The notes under the pieces: generated by a model | Seen by the model: the letters and a program-made list of their open reading frames with translations, nothing else | Databases searched by the model: none | Told to the model about the DNA's origin: nothing | Part shown: piece after piece, positions 1-10,116 of the stretch | How positions within the stretch are numbered: position 1 is the first letter of the stretch | Layout: each line of letters begins with the position of its first letter | DNA from: Isochrysis galbana | Taxonomy: Eukaryota > Haptophyta > Isochrysidales > Isochrysidaceae | DNA: 64,000 nt | Direction of reading: 5' to 3' | Assembly: GCA_018136815.1 (NCBI GenBank) | Contig: CM030933.1 | Location: 1,178,001 to 1,242,000 of the forward strand | Program-made: the position numbers and the translations under genes

Positions 1-47
1 CTCCTCCCCCACAGCAAGAGAGGAGTAGGGCGGAGGGGATGTCGTAG

Positions 48-85
48 GCCATGGCGGTGAACCAAGTGCGCATAAACTTATAAGC
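48..85 (-). repeat. Degenerate terminal palindrome of the interspersed retroposon
   Basis: A worn copy of the terminus written GAACCAAGTATAAACTTAG at 22.3, 38.3 and 49.8 kb. Here it reads GAACCAAGTGCGCATAAAC with an insertion. Sequence to its left (1-47) resembles the CTCCTCCCC-rich segment that follows this terminus in other copies. It marks the 5' end of a truncated minus-strand copy. Confidence 0.45.
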
Positions 86-104
86 GCAAAAGCGCGTAAA
101 GCGC

Positions 105-225
105 AAACAAAAAAAAAGCTTCTTAATAATCTCTCCGCGCGCGCGACCCTGCACAACCTCCCTGCAGCCACGCCCGCTTCCCTTATCACCCCTCCACCTG
201 CCTTGCGGCTCGTCCCCTCGTGCTC
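105..225 (-). mobile_element. 3' fragment of a short retroposon with T-rich tail
   Basis: On the minus strand the segment ends in GAGATTATTAAGAAGC followed by nine T. It matches the layout of the fragment at 51283-51407: a GCC-ACGCC block, then TGCCTTGCGGC, then a GTGCT block in the same order. I read it as the 3' part of a non-autonomous retroposon. No coding sequence is seen. Confidence 0.5.
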
Positions 226-477
226 TACCTAGGGGCTAGGTGTAGTAGGTTTCCAGTGGCAGACGGTGTGTACCGGTCCCCGATGGCTTATCGCCCTCCT
301 TCCTTCTTCGCCATCGGGCTACCGGTTTTTTCGTTTTTCTTCTTCGCGCCGGGCGCCGGGCACCTGGTGTCCGGTGTGTCTGTGGGTGTTAATCGGGGCT
401 TGCTAGGAGCAGACAGCCGCCCGCTGACCCACTCTCCACTCTCTCACTGGCAGGCTTGCCTGCCTTGCGCGTCCTGG

Positions 478-733
478 CTAGTCGTGGCCAGCCCATCGCT
501 CCAACCCTCCCTCCCCACCTGGTCGCGACAGGCAGGCACGTGTTGCGTGGGGGGCCCAGAGGTTCAGGAGCGCCAGCGAGGGAGAGGCAGGGGAGGTCAG
601 GGCCGCCCAGCCCCAGCCCCCTGTGCCCCCTGAGCTGGCGCTCCTGAGCCTCTGGGCCCCCCACGCAACACGTGCCTGCCTGTCGCGACCAGGTGGGGAG
701 GGAGGGTTGGAGCGATGGGCTGGCCACGACTAG
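478..733. repeat. 100-bp inverted repeat with 56-bp spacer
   Basis: Bases 478-577 and 634-733 are reverse complements with one clear mismatch (GTTCAG against GCTCAG). The spacer 578-633 is GC-rich. The arm is a segment of the retroposon family seen at 5.9, 16.2, 20.75 and 38.0 kb, so two copies of one segment have been joined head to head. The RNA or single strand would form a very stable hairpin. Confidence 0.8.
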
Positions 734-1180
734 CGCCGCTCCGGGGCAGCCTCCAGGGTCCAGGGGCCGCCAGAGGGCAGCTGGAGGCCTGCCGCAGGCG
801 CGCCATCGCGCGTGCCGCAGGAGATGGGAGAGAGAGCGCGGAGAAAGGGGTGGGCGTGAGCGAGGGCTCCGCCCACCGAAAAATCCGTAAGTCCCGCTCT
901 TGTTTACAGGATAAGTCGGGACAGAGTCGGCCGCCCACTCGGAGACACAGGAGGAAGGGGGGGAAAGATGCACCGGTGGGAGGCGCGGGCCACCGGACCA
1001 TATCTTAGCCCTCCACCCCAATCCTCCTAGTGGTGTACAGGGGGAGCCGCCTGATGGCGGGGTGAGAAGGGCCGGGGGAATGGGGGTGTAGAAAGTATGC
1101 TACGTGCTACTTGTAGTAGGTAGTGGTTCCATTCGCCATTCGCCGCAGCGGTAAGAATATTAAAAGGTTTTTTTTTACAA
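734..1180 (+). mobile_element. 3' half of a non-autonomous retroposon (copy 1)
   Basis: This stretch matches 7310-7735 base for base over long runs (GCC-GCAGG-CGCGCCATCGCG, the CGGAGACACAGGAGG block, GGGGGTGTAGAAAGT) and matches the reverse strand of 17117-18125. It ends in GGTAAGAATATTAAAAGG followed by a T run. It carries no intact reading frame; the ORFs seen here are shadows of GC-rich repeat DNA. Bases 1181-1306 between it and the next gene show nothing recognisable. Confidence 0.7.
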
Positions 1181-1306
1181 AGAAGCAAGAATTGAATGAC
1201 AACCCCGAGCGACTATGGGCTGTCCGTTTGGAGGAATTAGGCTATGGCAATTACAATATGCTAGGCCAACGAGACGCCCTTAATCCACATTATGGTTCCA
1301 CCGTCG

Positions 1307-2467
1307 CTAGAGCTCGGTAGCCAGCTCGATTCTGTCCGCAATTTTCTCGCCCATGTTGCGGGACGGGCTCTTGCGCGCGCACCTCTCCTTTGCGCGCTCC
1401 GTCCATTGCGAGGTCCGCTGCAAATAGAAGTCAGGGGCATGAGGCTCGTAGCCAAGGTACACCTCTCCGGCCTTAGACGTGTGCGTTCTCGCGCCTTCAA
1501 TCTGCGTCCCCTCTCCCCACTCGTTGTACGAGGTGATGGATATCGCAAACGGCGTGATGGCCAATGCCGCCTCCCACATCCTGTCATAATAGGCGCCAGC
1601 CCCTCGCGCACGCATGTTGTGGGCATTCCAGGGACGAATACGCGTGTCGTCATATCCGGGTCCTACCGAAGGCACAAAATGCTTGCCTCGGGCCCCAAGG
1701 CGCTCCACGATGGCGTGCCACTTGGCAGCGGTCGCGCCATGCGTGAAGCCATCAGCCGCAAAGTAGGAGTACGCGCCATCGATCCCCGCCTCAATCAAGA
1801 AGTCATCGTCTCGTTCATCGATGTACAGACTCAAAAGCATTGCATCGGCATCAGTCCCGCGCAAACCAGCGAGCACACGTCGCCACTCGGCACCTGCCGC
1901 ATCTCTGCTCCGCTGGTCGTTGCCCGAGTGCTCAAAAGAGACATCATACAAAAAGACGAGCGGCCGGCCACCTGTGGTGTCGCTCCGCCACACAGCCGGG
2001 TGCTGGCCGTAAGTGCGCGCAAGGTAGCGGAGATCGTCGACGATGGAAGCGGGCGTACGCCCACCATACGGCTCCAAGTGCCAGCTCACACCCACTCCTG
2101 CGCTCGCTGCTGCCTCGAGCACTGCGGCCACCCTCTCATCCGTCGAAACACCCTGCGAGTCCCTCGTGACATTGGCACCCTGTTGGCCCCACCACGAGAG
2201 CATCACCGAGTCGACGCCGGCGCGCGCGAGCTCGCTCATCTGCTCAGTTAGTACCGCCATGTCGCCCGACGAGTAGACGCCCCGTGCAGGATAGAACGGG
2301 GAGTGGGGCGCGTCGGGGGGCTGGTGGCGCACACCTGGTGGGAAGCGCAAGTTCATGGAGGTAGTCCAGTGCGGCATGCTAGGGTGGTCCCAATGGCGCC
2401 AGGCGCCGTCGACGGCCGGAGTGCCATACCAAAGATAGAAGGCCGCGTGCACGCTCACACAGGCCAT
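1307..2467 (-). CDS. GH99 family endo-alpha-1,2-mannosidase-like protein
   Basis: A 386-residue uninterrupted reading frame matching glycoside hydrolase family 99, whose animal member (MANEA) trims glucosylated mannose from N-glycans in the Golgi. Family landmarks in order: WYGTP (13-17), SWWG (91-94), HLEPYGGR (130-137), YFAADGF (235-241), SVGPGYDDTRIRPWN (267-281) and SYNEWGEGTQIE (313-324), the last two carrying acidic residues of the active-site region. I chose the ATG at 2467 because sequence upstream is poly-C and simple repeat. No signal anchor is visible, unlike the type II membrane MANEA, so either a 5' exon is missing or the enzyme is soluble. It lies head to head with the translocator gene, 664 bp apart. 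Confidence 0.85.
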   Translation of the reverse strand: MACVSVHAAFYLWYGTPAVDGAWRHWDHPSMPHWTTSMNLRFPPGVRHQPPDAPHSPFYPARGVYSSGDMAVLTEQMSELARAGVDSVMLSWWGQQGANVTRDSQGVSTDERVAAVLEAAASAGVGVSWHLEPYGGRTPASIVDDLRYLARTYGQHPAVWRSDTTGGRPLVFLYDVSFEHSGNDQRSRDAAGAEWRRVLAGLRGTDADAMLLSLYIDERDDDFLIEAGIDGAYSYFAADGFTHGATAAKWHAIVERLGARGKHFVPSVGPGYDDTRIRPWNAHNMRARGAGAYYDRMWEAALAITPFAISITSYNEWGEGTQIEGARTHTSKAGEVYLGYEPHAPDFYLQRTSQWTERAKERCARKSPSRNMGEKIADRIELATEL

Positions 2468-2775
2468 CGCGGCTTCTGACGGGGAGGAAAGAAGTCCTGG
2501 AGTGGGACGGCGGGAAAGGGGAGGGGGGGGGGGGGAAGGGGAGCGAGAGAGTAAAGAGTAAAGTAGTTGGACCGCTGTGAAAAGGTTCGGGTGTCTTCCG
2601 TCCCTAAAGTTCAATCTTTTTCTTTTTGCGATCCTCAGTTTCTGGAAAGCAGTCGGAAATCAATGAAAATGGCTGATGAGGAGGGGGGGGGAAGGGAGGA
2701 CCCGTCTTCTCTCTTATTCTTGTCACCTTCCCTCGAAGCTTCTGTGTCGTCGGGCCTGGAGCTCGAGCATCATCG

Positions 2776-2777
<2 letters not shown>

Positions 2778-2861
<84 letters not shown>

Positions 2862-2868
2862 GAGAGAG
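2778..2868 (+). repeat. (GA)n microsatellite in a divergent promoter region
   Basis: About 90 bases of almost pure GA between two divergent genes (GH99 on the left, translocator on the right). A run of 14 G lies near 2522. Similar GA/CT tracts stand next to other gene starts here (29.4 kb, 29.85 kb, 38.7 kb, 47.6 kb), so a promoter role is possible but unproven. The ORFs across it are repeat artefacts. Confidence 0.9.
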
Positions 2869-3131
2869 ACGCGCGTACGTGAGAGAGGGGAGACGAGAAG
2901 AGACGAGAAGAGACCGAAGAAATGAAGACTTCTCCCACGAATCCTCCTGTGTTCGTTCGTGGTTCATTGGTTCGTTCGTTTCTCATCAAGTGAAAGGGTC
3001 ACATTCTTCATAACTCGTGCGACACATCCTCATATCAAGACATTCCTTTTCTGCTGTCACTCTCAGCCGCGTGCCGCGAGTTGTTCCCCAAGACCTACAT
3101 CAACAACTCATAGCTGATCACGCCGGAAGCC

Positions 3132-4934
3132 ATGGGCGACGAGGACGGAGGCACGCTTTCTCTCCTGCTCTACTTCGCGTTCTGGTTCCTCGGCAACAAC
3201 TTCTGTGAGAGGACACCGCCCACGCACTGCGCTTCTGTGAGGCGTGATGCTCTCCTCACCTCAGGCCGCTGTTTTCTGCCGCAGAGACTGCAGCCTGCCT
3301 CCCAGCACGTGCGAGGCGACGTCGGCGACGCGCTTGCTTTGCTGCTCAGCTAAGATCACTCTCACCAATTTCACTGCTCTCCTTATGGCAGACAATATCC
3401 AAAACAAGAAGGCCCTCAATGCCACTGGCGGCAAGCACGCAGGATTTGGTATGACTGTGGCTACAGCGCAGCTGGGTGTCGGTACCCTCTACTCCTTCTT
3501 CATCTGGATCATCGGTTACAACTTCTTGCCTTGCGTCGGTTTCGTGAAGCCGACCAAGCAAGCACCGCCCAAAATGTCGTTTGGTGACATCATCAAGATG
3601 CTGCCTGTGGCGTTCTGCTCTGCAGCTGCTCATTCATCATCAGTTCTTGCGCTCAACGCTGGATCTGTCACGTTTGGGCAGATTGTCAAGGCTGCTGAGC
3701 CCGTTTTCTCTGCCTTTGTGAGTGCATCCCGTTTTTAGAACATTCGGCCTGTGGCGTGCGAACATGCTCATGATTGGCCGCCGATTGCGCAGTCCGCTTG
3801 GCCACGTGAATATACATGTGACACCCTCCCATTGCTGCGGTAGGTTGCGATCTTCCTCTATGGCAAGAAAGTGTCGACCGCCAAATTGCTCTGCCTGCCA
3901 CTGATCGTCGGTGGTGTGATCTTCTCTTCATTCAAGCCAGATCCCAATGCAACAGGCATCTTCCCCTATAGGATTGAAGTCGATCTTACGGTGCGCCTGC
4001 GCCTCTCAAGCATGACCAACATGCAGCTTGTGAAGCCCTTGAAAATCGCTGCGTGAGATATGCAGCGTCTTGAGTGCACAGCGATGCGGGTGGTACTGCT
4101 GCTTCACAGCATTATCCGCAGGGGGCCGCTAGGATGTGTCAATGCTGCGGCATCCTCTAGCACATCGCCGTGGAGACGCTCTCTTACCCGTTGATGTGTC
4201 AATGCCTATGGCATTGCTTTCGCCATGACGTAGCTACCGCTTCGCCTAACAAATCGGATTGATTGGCAGCCCGTTCTTTGTACAGGCGCTGACGATGGCA
4301 TCGATTGCCAACCTCTTTGCCGCTATCAAGGGCAACGAGAACTCCAAGCTCATGACGAAGGACCCGAGCTTGAAGAAACGCATTGGAGGTGTCGGCAATC
4401 AATTTGCGATGACTGAAGTGATGGGCTTCTTCATCTCGTTGCCTGTCATGTTCTATCTCGAGGGCGGCGGCTTTTCGAAGTTTGTCTCAATGTGCACCAC
4501 AGCGGTTGCTGCCAACAAGAAGAAGAAGATCGTGGCGTATGATCCGTGAGTGTCAGCTAGCCTCAGCGCATGAGAAGGCGCACCTATGTGATGACATTGT
4601 GGTTTACTTGTTCTTTTGATAGTCTTAGTCCTCTCACTCTCCTCACATGGCTGTCAGGTGGGAGCTGCAGTACAATCTTCTCGCGAGTGGCATGACCTTC
4701 TACCTATACAACGAGCTTGCAACTATGACAATCAAAAAGACCTCGGCCGTCACCGCGTCGGTTGCCAATACCGCGAAGCGTGTCATCGTGATGGTCGTCT
4801 CCGCGGTTGTCTTCGCTGAGACTATGACCTTTGAGGCAAAGGTGGGGGCGTCCGTCGCCATTGGCGGAGTTTTCCTCTACTCAGTCATCGACGACTTGGT
4901 GGGCTCCACAGCGGAGAAACAAAAAACCAAGTAA
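3132..4934 (+). CDS. Triose-phosphate/phosphate translocator family protein (five exons)
   Basis: Exons 3132-3204, 3392-3717, 3844-3990, 4286-4545 and 4658-4934 join in frame to 360 residues. Donors are GTGAGA, GTGAGT, GTGCGC and GTGAGT; all acceptors end in AG. The protein is of the plastid phosphate-translocator (EamA-like) family: a start YFAFWFLGNN, a GFGMTVATAQLGVG stretch, SFGDIIKMLPVAFCSAAAHS, then TFGQIVKAAEPVFSAF, YGKKVSTAKLLCL, ASIANLFAAIKGNENSKLM and a final SVANTAKRVIVMVVSAVVF with its Lys-Arg pair. These proteins exchange C3 phosphates for phosphate across plastid membranes. The frame starts at the core domain. No signal or transit peptide is visible, so a 5' targeting exon may be missed, or the protein may serve an outer plastid membrane. 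Confidence 0.88.
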
Positions 4935-5708
4935 CTGGTCGATTACGTCGATGGCAATGCTCACGCCACCACTCCTACGCATATCGTTGGGGATGCTCTT
5001 CGGTAGGAGTGATGTGCACCGCGATCACGCACCAAATCATCATTAGTTTGGATCCTCTCTACGAGAAGGAATCGATCTTCATCCCATGGGCAAATTGCTG
5101 ATCGGGGTATTGCGAATGGAAAAAGATGCACATTCAACGACGGGACACGTTGCGATTTTCGTCGCGCCATGACGCAAAACCTAGGGCGGTATTGCGCTAT
5201 TGGGTGTCTTGCCCCTACTGCTTCTACTCCCTCGATTCAACCCTCTTCCCTGAAGCCACAGTCATGTTCCTGGGCGGTCACGGGGGATGTGGAGCGGCCT
5301 ACGCATAGGTCGATGCTTTAAAATATGTCGAGGGGGGGGGGGTGCTAGACCGAAAAAGTCGTTTGCCTCTCGGTAGCCACCCGCCCCCATGCCCACCAAG
5401 GAGTACACAAATCGTAGACATTAGACTCCATTCGTTAGCTAAGATGACTACCCCCTTTGTTCCTAGGCTTGCACTGCCACAGACACATCCAAAGGGTGTG
5501 GGGGGGGCAGGCAAGCAAGAGGCAAGAGGGAGCAAGGAGCAGCGGAATATCGGTAAGGCGAGCGTAGGCCACGGTCAATACTTGTACAATTTTTTTTTGC
5601 GAGTTTGGATGGCTGCTGCAGCTGGAGTGCGTCACAAGTTTTGGCCCTTCCTGCAAGTGGCCACATGTTTGGGGGCGCGGTGCTCGCTCTCTACAAGTAT
5701 AACCCGCC
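4935..5708. other. No gene seen
   Basis: A GC-mixed spacer with a ten-base G run near 5331 and a T run near 5590. Reading frames are short and without family resemblance. It ends at the palindromic terminus of the next retroposon. Confidence 0.6.
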
Positions 5709-6020
5709 AACTAAGTTTATACTTGGTTGACCCATGGGGGGGCACGAGCCCCCCCCCCCTCTCCACTCCTCCCCTGCCATGGGGGAGGAACCACCCATCC
5801 TCCTGGCATGCCTGATGGCTTGCCAGGAGGCCACTGCCCTACTGACCCACTCCCTTCCCCACAGGCTCGCCCCATTCGCCCATCCTGGCCCCTCGTGACC
5901 AGCCCATTGCTCCAACCCCCCCTCCCCCCCTGGTCGACGGGCAGACAGGTGCAGATTGGGGGCCCCAGAGGCTCAGGAGCGCCAGCGAGGGAGAGGCAGG
6001 GGAGGCCAGGGCCCAGTCCC

Positions 6021-7284
6021 TAGGGTCTGGTAAGAGTTTCGCGAAATCCCTCCCCAAATTTCTCGCAAAAGTTTTTCAAAAATCCTACGGTGAGCCCCCA
6101 AATTTCCCAAAAGTTTATTCGAAAAAATTTCTTGTATTTTCGTCAGCACCGCGCGCCGCGCGGTGAAATACAACCACATCAAAGAACATCAATAGCTCGT
6201 CGGTCTATCGTCTATCTTACTTACATAATAGTGAAGAACATAATCATAATAATTTATGAGTTCTCAACCAGTTCCTTCTTGCATCAAGCAGCGTGAGAGC
6301 AATCACACCTCAACACTTACGCTCATTGTATCGCAACATGAGCGCAGCTTGCACTTGATCAGCAAGGCTCGCGCTTTGAAGATGCCCAAACATACACTTC
6401 AACAATGAGAAAACGCGCTCACACGAAGCAGAAGAAGGTGTCAAAGAAAAAGTGATGCGAGCTGCCATTGCCCAATTAGGAATCTTAGAGCGGTTGCAGG
6501 CCCACCAATTCAGCACATGCATGTTGAACTCCTTGACGTCCGCGCGGTTGACGACGAAACCTTGCGCTGCAGCCAAATATATTGGCAGCTCTTGCTGCAA
6601 GTTTGTGTCCAAGGAAGGGATGCTAGTAAATGCATGCAAGTTGGAAAGAGATTGAATCCAATTAGAATCAATCATGTGGGCATAAGAAGGATCAAATGCC
6701 CTCAAGAGGCCCATCTCCTTATGTTGACCCTTACAATGATATGGCGATGCACAGTTGTCCGACAAACGATCCCGGAGATATCGGAAGCCACCCTTGACCT
6801 TATCAATTACAATCTTCCATTCGGGGAGTTCACGAACGTCAATGATGGCACGCAGTTCTTGCTCGCTGTCCACGGTGAGATGAGAGCCATCTTCATACTT
6901 GATGGTGTACCTGCTCCCTCGAATCGAATCCAAAACACCGGCGTACCAGCTATTATACGGTGCGTCGAACCACTCATACGTCTTTACTCCTACGCAAAGG
7001 GGGTGGCCTGCACGTACGACACTAGCAAGGTTTGGCATGGTTGCAGCCTCCATTCCTAGCGTGCTTTCTCGGGAAAGGATCTCTTCCAAAGCATCATGCA
7101 CGAGCAAAACCTCTAGGCCATCTCCTTCTAATTTGTATGTGGTTGCACGAAGTAATTGCATATCGAGAGCTGCTGCCAACTCCAATTGTAACATCTTCTT
7201 TTTGGTGGTGAACACCTGACGCAAAGAACGAGTGACGTCCCCCAAATTTCGTAAAAAGTTTCGCGAAACTCTTACCAGGCCCTA
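6021..7284 (-). mobile_element. hAT-family DNA transposon, internally shortened
   Basis: Terminal inverted repeats begin TAGGGTCTGGTAAGAG at 6021 and, on the other strand, TAGGGCCTGGTAAGAG at 7284; both continue through GTTTCGCGAAA. Flanking 8-mers are CCAGTCCC (6013-6020) and CCAGCCCC (7285-7292), a target duplication with one substitution. Eight bases is the usual hAT duplication length. The element contains only the C-terminal part of a transposase, so it cannot move by itself. Confidence 0.85.
6310..7245 (-). pseudogene. hAT transposase remnant with dimerisation domain and Tudor-like insert
   Basis: An open frame of about 310 codons without a good ATG at its 5' end; the first ATG lies about 18 codons in. 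The C-terminus (WWACNRSKIPNWAMAA, then TPSSASCERVFSLLK) is the classic hAT C-terminal dimerisation region. The N-terminal zinc finger and most of the catalytic core are absent, as expected for an internal deletion: full hAT transposases are roughly 500-700 residues. In the middle, WYAGVLDSIRGSRYTIKYED looks like a Tudor- or chromo-type barrel. Whether it belongs to the ancestral transposase or was captured is unknown. Confidence 0.75.
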
Positions 7285-7745
7285 CCAGCCCCAGCCTCCT
7301 CTGCCCCCAGAGCTGGCCTCCAGGAGCCTCCAGGAGTCGCCAGGGGCAGCTGCAGGCCTGCCGCAGGCGCGCCATCGCGCGTGCCGCAGGAGAGGGGAGA
7401 GAGAGCGCGGAGAAGGGGGTGGGCGGAGCGAGAGCTCCGCTCACCGAAAAATAGGTAAGTCCCGCACCTGTTTACAGGATAAGTCGGGGCTGAGACCGCC
7501 GCCCACTCGGAGACACAGGAGGAAGGGGGGGAATGATCACCGGGGGAGGGCGCGGGCCATCGGACCATATCTAAGCCCTTCACCCCTATCCCCCTAGTAG
7601 TGCACGGGGGGAGTCGCCTTATGGCGGGGGGAGAAGGGCCGGGGAAGTGGGGGTGTAGAAAGTTTCCTACGTGAGTAGAAAGTAGAGGGTCCACGGCCGC
7701 GTGTGCGGTGAGACTATTAAAAGGTTTATTTATTACAAGTATAAC

Positions 7746-8960
7746 CCGCTATCTAAGAGTATAATCGCCCTACGCCTACAGTCCTACAATATATGGGTAC
7801 GCACGCCACCACCACCACCCCTGCCGCACCTTTTTCACCCCAAAAATTCGTCCCACATTTATTACATAGACAGAACGTTCTTTCACGTTATAAGCGGGTC
7901 CTCTTAAGACCCGCGACAAATTAACAATGCGCGAAAACCCCGACTGACGCGCGCATGTCGGGGCGACGGTGAGCCATGACCGCCCACCCCGCCTTTTGCC
8001 TGCAAGACTGAGTCCGTGTGTAAGCCCGTGAGCCCGTGGGCGCGCATCTCAACCCCTCCCTCCTCCCTCATTCACTCCCTCACTCACAGGCAAACGGTAA
8101 TGCACGCGACGAAGCGTGAAGCGTGTCGCTCGCGGAGGGTGGGGGTGACAACGTGAACCTTGGAACCTTGGGGATGGCGTTGATCCCGAGCGACGCACAG
8201 CCGAGGTGGTCGAGAACGAGGAGGAGGAGGAGAGCGATGACGATGAGCCGGTGCGGAGAAGGGCCGGCAAGAGCATCGCCCCGGGCTTCGCAGCTTTCTT
8301 CGAGGAGTCGAGGAGTACGACGACTCCGACAACGACAGCGACAGCGTAAACGGCGACATGGACATGCACGTCAACCTCACCTCGGAGGTCGACGGCCGCG
8401 TCGGCGAGCTCGTGTCTCACAAGGACCTGGAGGAGAGTGCGTCGTCAAGCACACGGGCATCGGGACGATGCACGCGAACATGCAGAAAGAACATGCAGGT
8501 GGAGTTCTTCTGGGTTCTCGGTGGAGCTTCAAAATTCAAAAGACGATGACGCGATGGCGATGGGTTCGGCGAAAGGAATTGCGACCGAGAGACCGAGAGC
8601 ATCGACGTCTAGTCAAGGCGCCTCGTCGAGCTCCTCCGGCTTTCCTACATCCCCTGTCACATCGAGGAGGGGCGGCGCGCGCACGGCGCTCATCTACGGG
8701 CGATTCCTGCGAGGGGCGGGTCGGGGTGGTCAGTGGTCAGTGCTTAGTTAGGGCGGACTTCCTTGTTGCCAAGGCAGCCGTGTGCCGTGTGCATGCGCTG
8801 TGGGGTACATAAGGTGCTCCGCGGGTGACGTCTCCTCTGCTCTAGGCACCAGATGAAGGTCGGGCGCCCGATAGCGCGGACGGATCTCGGGGGAATCGCG
8901 TGTCATGAAACAACGGCCCCGAAATAACCTTATCGGCCCCGCGGCGCGACCGCCAGTTTT
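7746..8960. other. Mostly anonymous spacer
   Basis: Bases 7746-8040 show nothing but an alternating CCACC tract. Bases 8150-8560 hold a possible gene remnant (separate entry). Bases 8560-8960 show no convincing frame. Confidence 0.5.
8150..8560 (+). pseudogene. Possible remnant of an acidic protein gene
   Basis: Two frames together read like one acidic protein. One frame gives EVVENEEEEESDDDEPVRRR then AGKSIAPGFAAFFEE. A shifted frame then gives EEYDDSDNDSDSVNGDMDMH and SEVDGRVGELVSHKDLEE. The switch lies near 8305-8315, so one or two bases seem to be lost or gained, or an intron is missed. I do not recognise the family. No start codon or splice sites can be fixed. Confidence 0.3.
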
Positions 8961-8964
8961 GTAC

Positions 8965-9175
8965 TGTTGGAGCCCCAACGCGCTTACAAAGGGGGAGCGA
9001 GGGGGGCGGTAAAACCCACCATTTTCCTCGGCAATTTTTTCTTAGTGGCAGGTAAGCCCCCCAGGGGTTTTTCTTGGGCATCGGAGAACGGTCAAAAAAT
9101 GCAGCCCCCCCCCCCCCCGCATGTTAGTAGTTATACATCAGTGTTTAACCGCCCTAGCATGGAATTTACAATGGA
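8965..9175 (+). repeat. Interspersed repeat, copy 1 (partner at 22380-22560)
   Basis: Shares with 22380-22560 the order AGCGAGGGGGG/GCAAGGGGGG, CCACCATTTTC, GGCAGGT, CCCCCAGGGG/CCCCCTGGGAG, GGTCAAAAA, a C run, ATRTTAGTA and TTTGACCGCCCTAG or close variants. A shorter piece (CCCCCCATATCAATACTT with TTGACCGCCCC) is at 41590-41630. The copies are diverged and the element type is unknown. Confidence 0.55.
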
Positions 9176-9369
9176 ATGGGGAAGCGTTTTGGCGGAACGC
9201 GGGCGGGGCGCAAAAGGAAGCCCAAGCAGCACGCAGTGCGAGGACATTAAAAGAATGTTTTACTGATAGAACAGCACATTACGTATCACTAATGTGTAAT
9301 GACATTTCTACTGATATTGAAACAGATGATGTAGCCCGCCAAGGATGATGCAGCCCCCGGGGGTCACGT

Positions 9370-10116
9370 CTACGATAGCTTCAGCAACCTTTCTTGCCAC
9401 GACTTTCCGCGTGGCACCAGCTGGACCCACCTTTGTAAGTCGAGTCCTTCTTCCATGGCCTCTACTGCCGCCACGGGATCAGAAACAATTGCATTGGCTG
9501 CATCATCTAATTTGAGGTGCACCTCGAGGACATTGGCAGTCTCCGGGACCTCAGCCTCAAGAAGGCGCTCGGGCCACTCAATGAGCGAAACACATTCAGC
9601 AAAAACATGGGGCAGATCGACCAGCTGACCAACCTTGCCTTCGGGGAGCCGCCAAAGGTCCATGTGGTGTACTGTAACTCCAGGCTGCATAGACGTCCCC
9701 AGCTCGTCTGGGTAGGTGTTGTCTATAAGGTAAGATGGAGAGGCCACATGCAAATCATCTGGAGCGCCAAGCCATGCTTTAATGAATCCTTGAGCGAAGC
9801 ACGTTTTACCCGATCCGTAGCCGCCGTACAGCAAGAGGGCGTCGCCCGCACAAGATAGAGCAGCGAGCTGAGCGCCAAGCTCCTGTGTGTTGCTTGCAGT
9901 GGGCAGAGGGCGCCATCGCTCGTCGGTTGCGGTGGACATGGTGTGATGTAGTATTCCACGATGCGATGCAGGCCGCACCGCGAGGAGCGCTGGCAGCCAC
10001 AATCGGCCAGTTTGGCATTGGATCCGTGCGGCGCACCGCATGGATGCCTCCCGTATGCACGCAGGGCCTCGCTGATTCGACACAAGTTCACAGTCTCTAG
10101 GTGAGAAGTACCTCAT
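9370..10116 (-). CDS. tsaE: TsaE-type P-loop ATPase for tRNA t6A synthesis
   Basis: A 248-residue intronless frame from an ATG at 10116. Residues 70-190 match bacterial/organellar TsaE (YjeE): Walker A GGYGSGKT (98-105), the SPSYL segment (126-130), HMDLWRL (151-157) with the family Asp, and LIEWPERL (178-185). In bacteria TsaE works with TsaB and TsaD to place threonylcarbamoyl on A37 of ANN-decoding tRNAs. Eukaryotic nuclear copies are normally of organelle origin. The first 59 residues, rich in Arg, Ala and Cys and ending at a second Met (M60), fit an organelle-targeting extension. The C-terminal 60 residues have no recognisable domain. Confidence 0.88.
   Translation of the reverse strand: MRYFSPRDCELVSNQRGPACIREASMRCAARIQCQTGRLWLPALLAVRPASHRGILHHTMSTATDERWRPLPTASNTQELGAQLAALSCAGDALLLYGGYGSGKTCFAQGFIKAWLGAPDDLHVASPSYLIDNTYPDELGTSMQPGVTVHHMDLWRLPEGKVGQLVDLPHVFAECVSLIEWPERLLEAEVPETANVLEVHLKLDDAANAIVSDPVAAVEAMEEGLDLQRWVQLVPRGKSWQERLLKLS

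Larger units (their letters stand above)
5709..7745 (+). mobile_element. Near full-length non-autonomous retroposon interrupted by a hAT element
   Basis: The left end is the palindromic terminus CAACTAAGTTTATACTTGG. A CACGAGCC/CCCC block, GGAACCACCC, GCATGCCTGATGGCTTGCC and the GAGGCAGGGGAGG block follow. After the hAT insertion the 3' half matches 734-1180. The right end is GAGACTATTAAAAGG followed by a T-rich run. Without the 1264-bp hAT insertion and its 8-bp duplication the unit is about 0.77 kb. It encodes no protein. This copy links the two repeat segments that occur separately elsewhere in the window. Confidence 0.65.

Noticed and set aside
389-1021. 210-residue minus-strand ORF
   Set aside because: It lies over the inverted repeat and the retroposon. 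Copies of the same DNA elsewhere do not keep the frame.
1292-2251. 319-residue plus-strand ORF
   Set aside because: It is the antisense shadow of the GH99 gene, whose motifs are unambiguous on the minus strand.
2567-3013. Arg/Glu-repeat protein across the GA microsatellite
   Set aside because: The frame is open only because (GA)n has no stops; the opposite strand gives equally long Ser-Leu frames.
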